Below, piece after piece: positions 1-8,464 of a DNA stretch of 64,000 bases. The notes under the pieces are model-generated. The model was given only the letters and a program-made list of their open reading frames with translations, searched no databases and was not told the origin of the DNA. The DNA comes from Flavobacterium cauense R2A-7. Its GTDB lineage: Bacteria; Bacteroidota; Bacteroidia; Flavobacteriales; Flavobacteriaceae. A program made the translations under genes and the position numbers. The stretch is taken from the NCBI RefSeq assembly GCF_000498475.1, contig NZ_AVBI01000016.1:124001-188000 (forward strand). Direction: 5' to 3'. Numbering within the stretch: position 1 is the first letter of the stretch; every line of letters begins with the position of its first letter.

Positions 1-69
1 CAGTTCGATGCAGCGTTTTATATAAATTTCGTGTATCTTCACCCTGCAAAAATAAGCTATTTCGCAATA

Positions 70-558
70 ATGAGTGAAGTGATTATCAGAGAAATCCAAA
101 AAGCAGATAATGAATCGGTTGCTAAAGTAATCCGAAGTGTTTTGGAAGAATTTAACGTGCCGAAAGTCGGAACCGCTTACGCCGATCCGCAGTTGGATTG
201 CATGTTTGAAACGTATTCCGAACCGAATTCGGCCTATTTTGTAGTGGAACAAAACGGCAAAATAATCGGTTGCGCCGGAATTGCCCCTTTGGCTAACGGT
301 GCTCCGGAAGTGTGTGAATTGCAGAAAATGTATTTTTTACCCGAAACCCGAGGCTTGGGAATTGGTGCAAAGATGATGGAAACCTGTCTCGAAAAAGCAA
401 AGGCATTCGGATTTAAACAATGTTATCTCGAAACTATGCCGTATATGGAAGCCGCTCAGAAATTGTATGTGAAATCTGGATTTGAATATCTTGATGCGCC
501 AATGGGCTGTACCGGACATTCGTCGTGCCCGGTCTGGATGCTGAAACATCTGGAATAA
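70..558 (+). CDS. GNAT-family N-acetyltransferase
   Basis: Predicted cytosolic acetyltransferase of the GNAT fold, 162 residues, transferring acetyl from acetyl-CoA to an unidentified amine. The acetyl-CoA loop is visible as RGLGIGAK near residue 96 after the strand ELQKMYFLPE, and the C-terminal half has the usual AAQKLYVKSGFEYLD motif. I chose the ATG at 70 rather than the in-frame GTG at 31 because the extra residues do not look like part of the fold. It lies 150 bp upstream of the Rrf2 gene on the same strand; nothing ties it to denitrification. The substrate cannot be read from sequence. Confidence 0.85.
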   Translation: MSEVIIREIQKADNESVAKVIRSVLEEFNVPKVGTAYADPQLDCMFETYSEPNSAYFVVEQNGKIIGCAGIAPLANGAPEVCELQKMYFLPETRGLGIGAKMMETCLEKAKAFGFKQCYLETMPYMEAAQKLYVKSGFEYLDAPMGCTGHSSCPVWMLKHLE

Positions 559-708
559 GGCATTTTTTTCTTTGATTTCTTTTTGAAACACGATATTTTT
601 ATCTTTTTTGAATAAATATCCGGATTACTTTGTAAATCGGTTTTGAGTGAATTTCAAAATTCGTACTTTGCAGGGTGATTATTCCATCAATTATCAAACT
701 AATTGTTT

Positions 709-1143
709 ATGTTTTCAAAAGCATGCGAATACGGAATCAGAGCCACTATTTTTATAGCGGCCGAATCCTTAAAAAATAACAGAGTCGGACAAAAAGAAAT
801 CGCGGAAGAAATTGATTCTCCCGTGGCTTTTACGGCTAAAATTCTCCAGAAACTCGTACACCGCAATATTGTGAGTTCCGCTAAGGGAGTAGGCGGCGGC
901 TTCAGTATTGATAAAAACCGCTTGAAAGACATCCGGTTGGTGGAAATCGTGGAAGCCATTGACGGCGATTCCATTTTCAGAGGCTGCGGTTTGGGCTTGA
1001 GCGATTGTTCCGAAGACCATCCTTGTCCGGTACACGATAAGTTCAAATCCATCCGTGGGGAACTGACCATAATGTTGGAAGATACCACTTTGGAAGAACT
1101 CGCGTTGGGAATAAAATCCGGCAGCACTTTCCTGAGATATTAA
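709..1143 (+). CDS. Rrf2-family transcriptional regulator, NsrR-like
   Basis: DNA-binding regulator of 144 residues with the winged-helix N-terminus typical of Rrf2 proteins (FSKACEYGIRA at the start, recognition region SPVAFTAKILQKL near 38-49, wing GVGGGFSID near 60-68). Cys93, Cys100 and Cys106 (CX6CX5C) match the three cysteines that bind an Fe-S cluster in NsrR and IscR. Position beside NO-related genes favours NO sensing (NsrR type), but this is inference; a different Fe-S sensing role is possible. The start is the ATG at 709; a TTG at 703 is in frame but adds only two residues. A weak half-match to the AAGGA-N8-TCYTT palindrome is upstream at about 589-606. Confidence 0.88.
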   Translation: MFSKACEYGIRATIFIAAESLKNNRVGQKEIAEEIDSPVAFTAKILQKLVHRNIVSSAKGVGGGFSIDKNRLKDIRLVEIVEAIDGDSIFRGCGLGLSDCSEDHPCPVHDKFKSIRGELTIMLEDTTLEELALGIKSGSTFLRY

Positions 1144-1146
1144 AAC

Positions 1147-1177
1147 AAAAAAGGCCTGAATTTTCAAGCCTTTTTTT
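1147..1177. terminator. Bidirectional intrinsic terminator between Rrf2 gene and NPD-like gene
   Basis: An AAAAAAGGC stem pairs with GCCTTTTTTT around a short loop, with T tracts on both strands. It sits between two convergent genes and can serve both. Confidence 0.8.
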
Positions 1178-1178
1178 A

Positions 1179-2996
1179 TTATGTCAACACTCCGATTTCA
1201 AGGGTTTCGAGTTCGGTTTTGTATTGGTTCAGTTCGTGCTGTATCGCTTCTTTTTCTTTTTGGAAATAGTTTCCGCTCGCAAAAAGAGTTCTGTAATACT
1301 CAATGCCCGAAAGCAAGTTTTCTTTGAAATTGTTCAGCTTCTTTTGTTGTGCGACATTTTCGGATTCGAAAGCTTCCTGTACTTCTTTTTTAAAGTAATT
1401 CAGATACAACGACAGTTCCTTCACAAACATATTAGGGCGCCTCACGTTGTTCAACACCGATTTGTACCCGTAAATGTGCTGTACCATTTCGGGTAACGAA
1501 TATTGTCGGTTAAAATAAGCAATATTCGGCCCTGGACAAACCACAACGCCTTGTGCTTCGCCTTTGATTTTGATATTGTTCTCCAACAAAGAAGCATTCG
1601 CCAATCCAATGCAAAGACAGGATTTCTCCGTGATGGCATTTTGTTTTTTAGCATATTCTCTTTCGGACAGGTTCTCTTTTTCGGTTTCGAGTTCCTCCAG
1701 TTTTATGTCCTGATATTTTCGGGACGCGGTACAAATGCCTTTTTCATCGTATTGCTTGCTCAACGCCAAGTATTTTTTCGGACATGAACTTCCGGCTTTG
1801 TTTTCGTGAATGCGTTTTTCTCTCAGTAGTTCATTGGTAGTGCCTTTTACGGTATTGAACGGAATGCCCAACGGCGAAATATGACTCAGATACAAATCTT
1901 CTTCTTTGGCTTTGGCCAACAATTCACGGGTATCGTTATCCGAGGAAGTTGCTTCGGGAACCAAAAGGAATGGAGAACCCCAACCCACTGAATCGGTTTT
2001 GTAAAAATCCAATAAGAATTCGTGTTCTTCAGCTGTTCCTACACCACCTTGTACCGTGATTTTTAGTTCCAAAGGCGTTTCAGGTACCGGAAGGTTTTTC
2101 TGTTGTAACGCTTTGCACAATAATTCATGCGCCGAAGCAATCAGATTTTCTTTTTTCTGTTTGAATTCTTCCAGAATTGGGCCCAATAAATAACCGTCGG
2201 TGGCAAAGGCGTGTCCGCCACAATTTAGTCCTGATTCTATGCGGTATTCGGAAACCCATAGGCCTTTTTTAGCAAGGAAATTGCCCTGAATCATTGCCGA
2301 ACGGAAATCGCTTACTTTCAATATGATTTTCTTCTTCAGCTCCGAATTTTCGTTTGGAAAGAAATCGGGAAACGTTTCAAAATAGCTGTACAGTCTCGGG
2401 TTCATTCCGGCAGACAAAACCACCGATGAATTTAAAGTGCTGTTGGCAAAGCCTCGCAAAGCGGCATGCGCATCGTTAAATTCCACCGGAAGCTGTTCTT
2501 TTTTGTCAAAGTTGTCCTTGTCGACTTTCGTCATGATGTTGATGTCGATTTCACCGGGAAACAGGTTTTTTTCCAGATAATTTTTGATGTTTTCCTTAAT
2601 GATACAACCTTCCTGAATGAAATTTTCCAGTCCTTTTTTAATTTCCGATTTGTTGGGCAGCATGGTGATGTAATTTTCCAAAGCGGCTTTGCTTTCCGAA
2701 AGTTCGGTTTTGAAATTTTCAAATTTTTCGGTTACGATTTTATCAACCGTATTCAGATAAGACGTAATACGTTTGGCCCGGTAATCGCTTATTTTTTGTG
2801 AAATTTCCTGATATGGCAAATCAAACTTTTTGCTGTAAAAGGCGTTCATTTTCTCAATCAGTTCATCATCCATAATGGAAATCACAGACGAAATGCCGTA
2901 TTGTGCCACGCGAATCGGACTGTCAATTGTATACGCCAATCCCATCACCGGAATGTGAAAGGTGTGTAAGCTATTGGTTTTTAATGTTTTTTGCAT
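1179..2996 (-). CDS. Large NPD-like (flavin TIM-barrel) protein with Cys-containing C-terminal region, function unknown
   Basis: A 605-residue soluble protein I do not recognise by name. The first two thirds read like a flavin-dependent TIM barrel of the nitronate monooxygenase/2-nitropropane dioxygenase type: an opening strand IPVMGLAYTIDSPIRVAQYG, a GLNCGGHAF segment resembling the GGH loop, QGGVGTAEE followed by VGWGSPFLLVPEA as the phosphate-binding end, then SPLGIPFNTVKGT. A helical insertion occupies roughly residues 50-150. The C-terminal third has further cysteines (SSCPKKY, GICTAS, SCLCIGL, VVVCPGP) that could hold a metal or Fe-S cluster. The start is the ATG at 2996; a TTG at 3017 is also in frame. 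It is transcribed divergently from the NorC-like gene, and the two appear to share one Crp/Fnr-type operator at 3045-3058, which points to a role under NO or anaerobic conditions. Family assignment is by eye. Confidence 0.6.
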   Translation of the reverse strand: MQKTLKTNSLHTFHIPVMGLAYTIDSPIRVAQYGISSVISIMDDELIEKMNAFYSKKFDLPYQEISQKISDYRAKRITSYLNTVDKIVTEKFENFKTELSESKAALENYITMLPNKSEIKKGLENFIQEGCIIKENIKNYLEKNLFPGEIDINIMTKVDKDNFDKKEQLPVEFNDAHAALRGFANSTLNSSVVLSAGMNPRLYSYFETFPDFFPNENSELKKKIILKVSDFRSAMIQGNFLAKKGLWVSEYRIESGLNCGGHAFATDGYLLGPILEEFKQKKENLIASAHELLCKALQQKNLPVPETPLELKITVQGGVGTAEEHEFLLDFYKTDSVGWGSPFLLVPEATSSDNDTRELLAKAKEEDLYLSHISPLGIPFNTVKGTTNELLREKRIHENKAGSSCPKKYLALSKQYDEKGICTASRKYQDIKLEELETEKENLSEREYAKKQNAITEKSCLCIGLANASLLENNIKIKGEAQGVVVCPGPNIAYFNRQYSLPEMVQHIYGYKSVLNNVRRPNMFVKELSLYLNYFKKEVQEAFESENVAQQKKLNNFKENLLSGIEYYRTLFASGNYFQKEKEAIQHELNQYKTELETLEIGVLT

Positions 2997-3014
2997 TGCG
3001 TTGAATTTAATTCG

Positions 3015-3094
3015 CAAATATTGCGCTTCTATTTTTAGTAGAAACTGATAAAAATCATACTTCTTTGTTTTTATTAAGGATATTTTTGTCTTCT
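3015..3094. promoter_or_regulatory. Divergent promoter of NPD-like gene and norC-like gene with two candidate operators
   Basis: Operator A, CTGATAAAAATCAT at 3045-3058, is a TGAT-N4-ATCA palindrome. Rightward -7 element TATTTTTG at 3081-3088 (exact TAnnTTTG) and leftward AATATTTG at 3015-3022 both have their outer end 36.5 bp from the operator centre. Operator B, an AAGGA-N8-TCTTC palindrome at 3075-3094, overlaps the rightward -7 element. This would fit activation from A and repression at B. Confidence 0.6.
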
Positions 3095-3113
3095 ATTGTT
3101 TTTAACTCTAATA

Positions 3114-3545
3114 ATGCAAAAGAGAACGAAAATTTATATGGGCTGCATGCTTGCTTTGGTGAGTGTTTTCGGGTTGTACAATTTTACGATTTATACCGGT
3201 GAGGACAGCCGATACGAAACACCACTCAGTGAAAAAGCACTCCACGGACAAACACTTTGGCAACAAAATAATTGTTTTTCCTGTCATCAGTTGTATGGTT
3301 TGGGAGGTTACTTGGGGCCCGATTTAACAAATGTTTTTTCAGATGAAAACAAAGGTCCGGACTACATCAAAGCTTTTTTGAACAGTGGTATCAAAACAAT
3401 GCCCAAGTTTCATTTTTCCGAGGCGGAGCAAGAAGCGATCGTAACGTTTCTGAAAGAAGTGGATGCGTCAGGGTATTATCCGAATTATAATGCCACCATC
3501 AAACCGGATGGGTGGGTTGATATTGAGTATAAAAATGAGAAATAA
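3114..3545 (+). CDS. NorC-like membrane-anchored cytochrome c
   Basis: Mono-heme c-type cytochrome of 143 residues, anchored by one N-terminal membrane helix (about residues 8-26) with the heme domain outside the cytoplasmic membrane. The heme site is CFSCH at Cys54, Cys57, His58, followed by LYGLGGYLGPDLTN, which resembles the NorC pattern. It would pass electrons to the NorB-like subunit, whose gene overlaps its 3' end by 11 bp. The ATG at 3114 is preferred over an upstream TTG at 3096. It is a second, diverged copy beside the canonical norC at 28498-28932. Confidence 0.82.
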   Translation: MQKRTKIYMGCMLALVSVFGLYNFTIYTGEDSRYETPLSEKALHGQTLWQQNNCFSCHQLYGLGGYLGPDLTNVFSDENKGPDYIKAFLNSGIKTMPKFHFSEAEQEAIVTFLKEVDASGYYPNYNATIKPDGWVDIEYKNEK

Positions 3546-4881
3546 AATATCCTTAGTTTACATAGCCACCGCTTTACTGGCATTATTGCTGGGCATGATT
3601 TTCGGAATTTTGTCCGGACTGCAATACGTGATTCCCGAATTTATAAAAGAACTGCTTCCTTTCAACAGTTTGCGTCCTTTCCATGTAACGAGCGTTATCG
3701 CCTGGATTATTCTTTGCGCTGTCGGCGGGATTTATTATTATTTGTCGAATTCGGGAACCCTGCGTTTGTATTCGAACCGATTGTCGCAACTCCATTATTT
3801 CCTTTTTTTAGGTATTGGTCTGACCATCTATTATAGCTATTACACGGGAAATTTCGGAGGAAAAGAATACCTCGAGTTTCCGCCGTACCTGATTTTACCG
3901 ATACTTTTCGGATGGCTGTTGTTCGGTATTAATTATTACAAAACAATGGTGGGCAACATAAGAAACTGGCCGGTGTATTACTGGATGTGGGGTACCGGAA
4001 TTGTTTTTATGACCTATCATTTAAGTGAAGCCTATTTGTGGCTACATCCCGATATCAAAAACAATTTCATCAAATCGTTGGCGATTCAGTGGAAAGCCGG
4101 AGGTTCGTTTGTAGGCTCCTGGAATATGTTGGTGTACGGTACGGCAATTTATCTGATGGCAAAAATCAAAGGGGATGACAGCATCGGCAGACAACGCAAA
4201 TCCTTCTTTTTTTACTTTCTCGGATTGACGAATTTAATGTTCGGATGGGCGCATCATATTTATATTGTTCCGACAGCGCCGTGGGTTCGTTATGTTGCGT
4301 ACGGCATCAGCATGACCGAATGGATTATCTTATTCCACATGCTTTACGAATGGAAAAAATCGCTTCCGGAGGAAACCAAAATCAAAAACCTGTTGCCGTA
4401 TAAATTTCTCGTGATGGCGGATGTCTGGGTATTTCTGAACCTGATTTTAGCGTTATTATTTTCCATACCGGTCATCAATTTTTTCACGCACGGCACGCAT
4501 ATTACGGTGGCGCATTCGATGGGAACAACCATCGGAATCAATACAACCATTTTACTGGCTTCGGTATTGTTTATCGTAAATCAGATCAAACCTGATTTTA
4601 ACCTTTCATCCATCAAAAAAGGCTTCAAAATTTTTAACGTATCGCTTCTGCTTTTCTGGCTGAGTTTGCTTGTGGCCGGTGTAAAGCGAAGTCATTGGAT
4701 GTATTTTACCAAAGGCATTCCATTTTCCGAAATGCAGTCGCAGTCGCATTGGATTTACATTGCATTTTTACTTTTCGGAACCGGAATTTTTATCGGATTA
4801 TTTTTAATAACACTGCCCGTACTAAAAACACTATTAACAACCTACAACCTGAAAGGAATTAATGAAAATGAACACCCATGA
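3535..4881 (+). CDS. Divergent NorB-like heme-copper oxidase superfamily subunit
   Basis: A 448-residue protein of about twelve membrane helices related to the catalytic subunit of cytochrome c-dependent nitric oxide reductase. Conserved by eye: His50 in helix II (heme ligand), the His240-His241 pair and His327 (high-spin heme ligand). Not conserved against the canonical copy at 27077-28486: the helix VI His is Gly (about 189), the two catalytic-site glutamates are Val193 and Asn197, and the second His of the HGH motif is Met329. An oxidase or NO reductase reaction therefore cannot be assumed; electron transfer, a changed metal site or sensing are possible. The ATG at 3535 overlaps the norC-like gene; the ORF overlaps nadA by 4 bp, so these are probably one transcript. 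Confidence 0.75.
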   Translation: MRNKISLVYIATALLALLLGMIFGILSGLQYVIPEFIKELLPFNSLRPFHVTSVIAWIILCAVGGIYYYLSNSGTLRLYSNRLSQLHYFLFLGIGLTIYYSYYTGNFGGKEYLEFPPYLILPILFGWLLFGINYYKTMVGNIRNWPVYYWMWGTGIVFMTYHLSEAYLWLHPDIKNNFIKSLAIQWKAGGSFVGSWNMLVYGTAIYLMAKIKGDDSIGRQRKSFFFYFLGLTNLMFGWAHHIYIVPTAPWVRYVAYGISMTEWIILFHMLYEWKKSLPEETKIKNLLPYKFLVMADVWVFLNLILALLFSIPVINFFTHGTHITVAHSMGTTIGINTTILLASVLFIVNQIKPDFNLSSIKKGFKIFNVSLLLFWLSLLVAGVKRSHWMYFTKGIPFSEMQSQSHWIYIAFLLFGTGIFIGLFLITLPVLKTLLTTYNLKGINENEHP

Positions 4882-5807
4882 AAAATCTTAAAGAAAAAAT
4901 ACTCGAATTAAAAAAACAGAAAAATGCGGTCATCCTGGCCCATTATTATCAGGAAGCCGATATTCAGGAAATAGCGGATTATGTGGGTGACAGCCTTGGT
5001 TTATCTCAGGAAGCAGCCAAAGTAGATGCCGATATTATTTTGTTTGCCGGCGTGCATTTTATGGCCGAAACGGCTAAAATTCTGAACCCGAATAAAAAAG
5101 TGATTCTTCCCGATCTGAAAGCCGGCTGTTCATTGGCCGAATCCTGTCCGCCGGATTTGTTCGGTGCCTTCGCTTTAAAACACGCCGATCACATGGTGGT
5201 GACGTATGTGAACTGTTCCGCAGAAATTAAGGCGATGAGCGACATCGTTTGTACGTCTTCCAATGCAGTGAAAATTGTGGAATCCATTCCGGAAGATGTG
5301 CCGATTCTATTCGCTCCCGATAAAAATTTAGGGAAATACATTATGGAGCAAACCGGACGAAAGCTGTTGTTGTGGGACGGCTCTTGTGTGGTGCATGAAG
5401 CGTTCTCGCTGGACAAATTAATCGCACTGCACAAGAAACATCCCGACGCCGAAATCATCGCGCATCCCGAATCGGAAACCCATATTCTGAAAACCGCAAA
5501 TTACATCGGCTCGACTGCGGGCATGATTGACTACGTAAAGAAAAGCAGTAAAGCAAAATTCATAATCGCTACCGAAGCCGGAATATTATACAAAATGCAG
5601 CAGGAAGTTCCTGAAAAAACTTTGATTCCGGCACCGTCAAACGAAGACAATACCTGTGCGTGCAGCGAATGTGCCTACATGAAAATGAATACGTTGCAGA
5701 AAGTCTACGATTGTCTGCTAAACGAAAGTCCGGAAATCATCGTGCCGGAAACCATCCGCGAAAAAGCATTACTGCCGATTGAAAGAATGTTGGAGTTATC
5801 AAAATAG
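4878..5807 (+). CDS. nadA: Quinolinate synthase NadA
   Basis: Condenses iminoaspartate with dihydroxyacetone phosphate to quinolinate in de novo NAD synthesis, in the cytosol, using a labile [4Fe-4S] cluster. The 309-residue length is normal. Recognisable segments are [20 protein letters not shown] near the start, [34 protein letters not shown] and the C-terminal [12 protein letters not shown]; cluster cysteines lie in these. The start codon overlaps the stop of the NorB-like gene (ATGA) and nadB follows after 2 bp, so nadA appears to be co-transcribed with the NO-related genes. Its oxygen- and NO-sensitive cluster may explain this linkage (inference). Confidence 0.96.
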   Translation: MKNLKEKILELKKQKNAVILAHYYQEADIQEIADYVGDSLGLSQEAAKVDADIILFAGVHFMAETAKILNPNKKVILPDLKAGCSLAESCPPDLFGAFALKHADHMVVTYVNCSAEIKAMSDIVCTSSNAVKIVESIPEDVPILFAPDKNLGKYIMEQTGRKLLLWDGSCVVHEAFSLDKLIALHKKHPDAEIIAHPESETHILKTANYIGSTAGMIDYVKKSSKAKFIIATEAGILYKMQQEVPEKTLIPAPSNEDNTCACSECAYMKMNTLQKVYDCLLNESPEIIVPETIREKALLPIERMLELSK

Positions 5808-5809
5808 TT

Positions 5810-7345
5810 ATGAGAACAGATTATCTTATCATTGGTTCGGGCGTGGCGGGGTTAACCTTTGCCTTAAAAATCGCCAATCATTTTCCGGAGCGAAAAGTTA
5901 CGATTATCACGAAATCGGAGGAAGCGGAGTCCAACACCAAATATGCTCAGGGTGGCATGGCCGTGGTAATTGACGAGATTGAAGATTCCTACGAAAAACA
6001 CATTGAAGATACTTTGATTGCCGGCGACGGCATTTGCGATACCGAGATTGTGGAAATGGTGGTAACCGAAGGGCCAAAACGCTTTAAAGAACTGGTGGCA
6101 TGGGGGGCAAAATTTGATAAGAATCCCGAAGGCGATTTCGATTTGGGAAAAGAAGGCGGTCATTCGGAAAACAGGGTGGTGCATCACAAAGACCAAACCG
6201 GATTTGAAATTGAACGTACGATTTTAAAACAAGTCAGCCGTACCCGAAATATTACCATTTTAGAATACCATTTTGCACTCGATCTGATTATTCAAAATAA
6301 CCGGTGCTATGGCGTTTATGTGATGAATGAAGGTGATGGAACGATTGAAATCTGTAAAGCCGGTTATACAATTTTGGCGACCGGAGGAATAGGGCAGGTG
6401 TACGGTCATACCACGAATCCGGAAATTGCAACCGGAGACGGAATCGCCATGGCATACCGTGCCAACGCTAAAATTAAGGACATGGAGTTTATTCAGTTCC
6501 ATCCGACGGCTTTGTATGATGAAACGTCTGCCGATACATTCCTGATTTCCGAAGCAGTTCGCGGATTTGGCGCTTTTTTGCGCAATGCCGACGGACAACG
6601 ATTTATGTTCGATTACGATACCCGAGGCGAATTGGCTTCAAGGGATATTGTTTCGCAAAGTATTTATAAAGAATTAAAAGAACGTCCGCATAAATGTGTC
6701 TATCTGGATTGTACGCATTTGGATATCGGTGAATTTAAGCATCATTTTCCAATGATTTACCGCCATTGCAATGATCTTGGGCTTGACATTACGCAAGACT
6801 GGATTCCGGTGATTCCGGCACAGCATTATTTGTGTGGCGGCATTGTAGTGGATAAAAACGGAAAAACTTCTGTCGAGCATCTTTTTGCCTGCGGTGAATG
6901 TTCCCGAACCGGTTTGCATGGGGCTAACCGACTGGCTTCAAATTCCTTGTTGGAAGCATTGGTGTTTTCGGATCGGATTTTTAAATATATTTCAGGTACG
7001 TCGCTGATTTCATTAACGGTCAATCAGGATTTTTCAGAATGGAATCCGATACAAAAAGGAGAAATACCTTCCGGTTATTTGAAAGAAACTGAAGAGGAAC
7101 TTCAACTGCTCATGCGGGAAAATGCGGGTATTGTCCGTAACGATGTCGATTTGCTTTCGGCAAAAATCCGATTGACAGCATTGCAAAAAGAAGTGGAAGG
7201 GAAATACAGTCAATACAAAATAGCGACCTCACTTTGCGAATTGCGAAACATGATTCAGGTTGCCTTGTTGATTGTGGAACAGTCGTTACAACGCAGCAAG
7301 AATTGTGGCGGATTTTTGAAAATTAATCAGAGTGTTGTGGTTTAA
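5810..7345 (+). CDS. nadB: L-aspartate oxidase NadB
   Basis: FAD enzyme oxidising L-aspartate to iminoaspartate, the substrate of NadA; it can use fumarate instead of oxygen, which suits anaerobic growth. The 511 residues begin with the dinucleotide fold IGSGVAGLTFALKIA, and show the FAD/substrate segments FIQFHPTALYD, SEAVRGFGAFLRN and CGECSRTGLHGANRLASNSLLEAL, followed by the C-terminal helical domain of the succinate dehydrogenase/fumarate reductase flavoprotein family. It sits 2 bp after nadA and 21 bp before the FUSC-family gene. Confidence 0.96.
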   Translation: MRTDYLIIGSGVAGLTFALKIANHFPERKVTIITKSEEAESNTKYAQGGMAVVIDEIEDSYEKHIEDTLIAGDGICDTEIVEMVVTEGPKRFKELVAWGAKFDKNPEGDFDLGKEGGHSENRVVHHKDQTGFEIERTILKQVSRTRNITILEYHFALDLIIQNNRCYGVYVMNEGDGTIEICKAGYTILATGGIGQVYGHTTNPEIATGDGIAMAYRANAKIKDMEFIQFHPTALYDETSADTFLISEAVRGFGAFLRNADGQRFMFDYDTRGELASRDIVSQSIYKELKERPHKCVYLDCTHLDIGEFKHHFPMIYRHCNDLGLDITQDWIPVIPAQHYLCGGIVVDKNGKTSVEHLFACGECSRTGLHGANRLASNSLLEALVFSDRIFKYISGTSLISLTVNQDFSEWNPIQKGEIPSGYLKETEEELQLLMRENAGIVRNDVDLLSAKIRLTALQKEVEGKYSQYKIATSLCELRNMIQVALLIVEQSLQRSKNCGGFLKINQSVVV

Positions 7346-7366
7346 AAAGCGTAATTTTGAAGTGTC

Positions 7367-8440
7367 ATGATAACCCTGAAACAACTGCAATTTGAGCTAT
7401 TAGCGCTTTTCCGATACAAAAAAAGTGAGCGGACATGGCATGTTCCTTTTTTAGCATCTTTATGCGTTGGAACACCATTGTTTATAGGCTATTATCTTGA
7501 TAAACCGACTTATGGTATAACAGCATGTATAGGCGGATTGGTTTTTTTGTATTTGCCCACCGGTTCGTTAGCCCGTCGTATGGTAACCATGCTGGCCTGT
7601 TCTTTCGGATTTGTGTTTGCGTTTGCTATTGGGGTTTTGTTTAGTTTTAACCCGTATTTATCTTCAGTAATATTGGGACTTTTTGCCGCTTTTGTGCATT
7701 GGGTGTCCCGTTTTTTTCAGTTAAAACCGCCCGGAAATTTTTTCTTTATCATGATTGCTTCCATTGCGAGTTGTATGCCTTTTGATCTTGAGGGAATTCC
7801 CGTAAAAGTCGGTTTAATCGCGATGGGAACTATGTTGGCATCGGTAATTGCTTTCGGTTACAGTATTCTGATAACCAAAGGGACGGTTTTTAAATCGGAA
7901 TTTGTGGTAGTGGTACAACGCAATTATGTGACCATTTTTGAAGCTGTTGTAATTGGGTTTTTTATGTCGCTTTCGTTACTGATTGGGTTATTACTGAAAT
8001 TGGACAATCCTTACTGGTTGCCGATTTCGTGCGCCGCTGTAATTCAAGGTGTTACCTTGCAACAGGTTTGGCGAAGAACGTTTCAGCGCATTTTGGGTAC
8101 TTTTGTCGGACTATTGCTAACATGGTTTTTGCTTCAGTGGGAATTGAACTTGTTCTGGATCTGTTTTAGCATCGTAGTATTTCAGTTTATTGTGGAAACG
8201 CTGATCGTAAGACAATATGCACTGGCAATTATTTTCATCACACCCCTTACCATTTTTCTGGCAGATGTTGGAAATTCACTCAATATTGATCCGAACGAAT
8301 TAATCGCCACCCGTTTTTTTGATATTGTCATCGGAAGTGTCATCGGAGCTGTTGCCGGATGGCTGTTGCATCATCAGTACCTACGCAATAAATCGGAACG
8401 CCAAATCCGTAAAACCCGAATCGCGTTGTATCGGAAATAA
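7367..8440 (+). CDS. FUSC-family inner-membrane protein
   Basis: A 357-residue polytopic membrane protein with two sets of hydrophobic helices separated near residue 185. The second half carries the FUSC signature NPYWLPISCAAVIQG followed by RRTFQRILGTFVGLLL. Proteins of this family are often efflux-related, but the substrate here is unknown. It follows nadB by 21 bp in the same direction, so it may be the last gene of the norC-like operon. It ends 24 bp before the convergent TonB receptor gene. Confidence 0.8.
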   Translation: MITLKQLQFELLALFRYKKSERTWHVPFLASLCVGTPLFIGYYLDKPTYGITACIGGLVFLYLPTGSLARRMVTMLACSFGFVFAFAIGVLFSFNPYLSSVILGLFAAFVHWVSRFFQLKPPGNFFFIMIASIASCMPFDLEGIPVKVGLIAMGTMLASVIAFGYSILITKGTVFKSEFVVVVQRNYVTIFEAVVIGFFMSLSLLIGLLLKLDNPYWLPISCAAVIQGVTLQQVWRRTFQRILGTFVGLLLTWFLLQWELNLFWICFSIVVFQFIVETLIVRQYALAIIFITPLTIFLADVGNSLNIDPNELIATRFFDIVIGSVIGAVAGWLLHHQYLRNKSERQIRKTRIALYRK

Positions 8441-8464
8441 GTTAAACCGTTTGATTCTGAATTT

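Noticed and set aside
580..607. Operator B upstream of the Rrf2 gene
   Set aside because: Only the right arm (TCTTT) matches; the left arm is CACGA. Too weak to list as a site.
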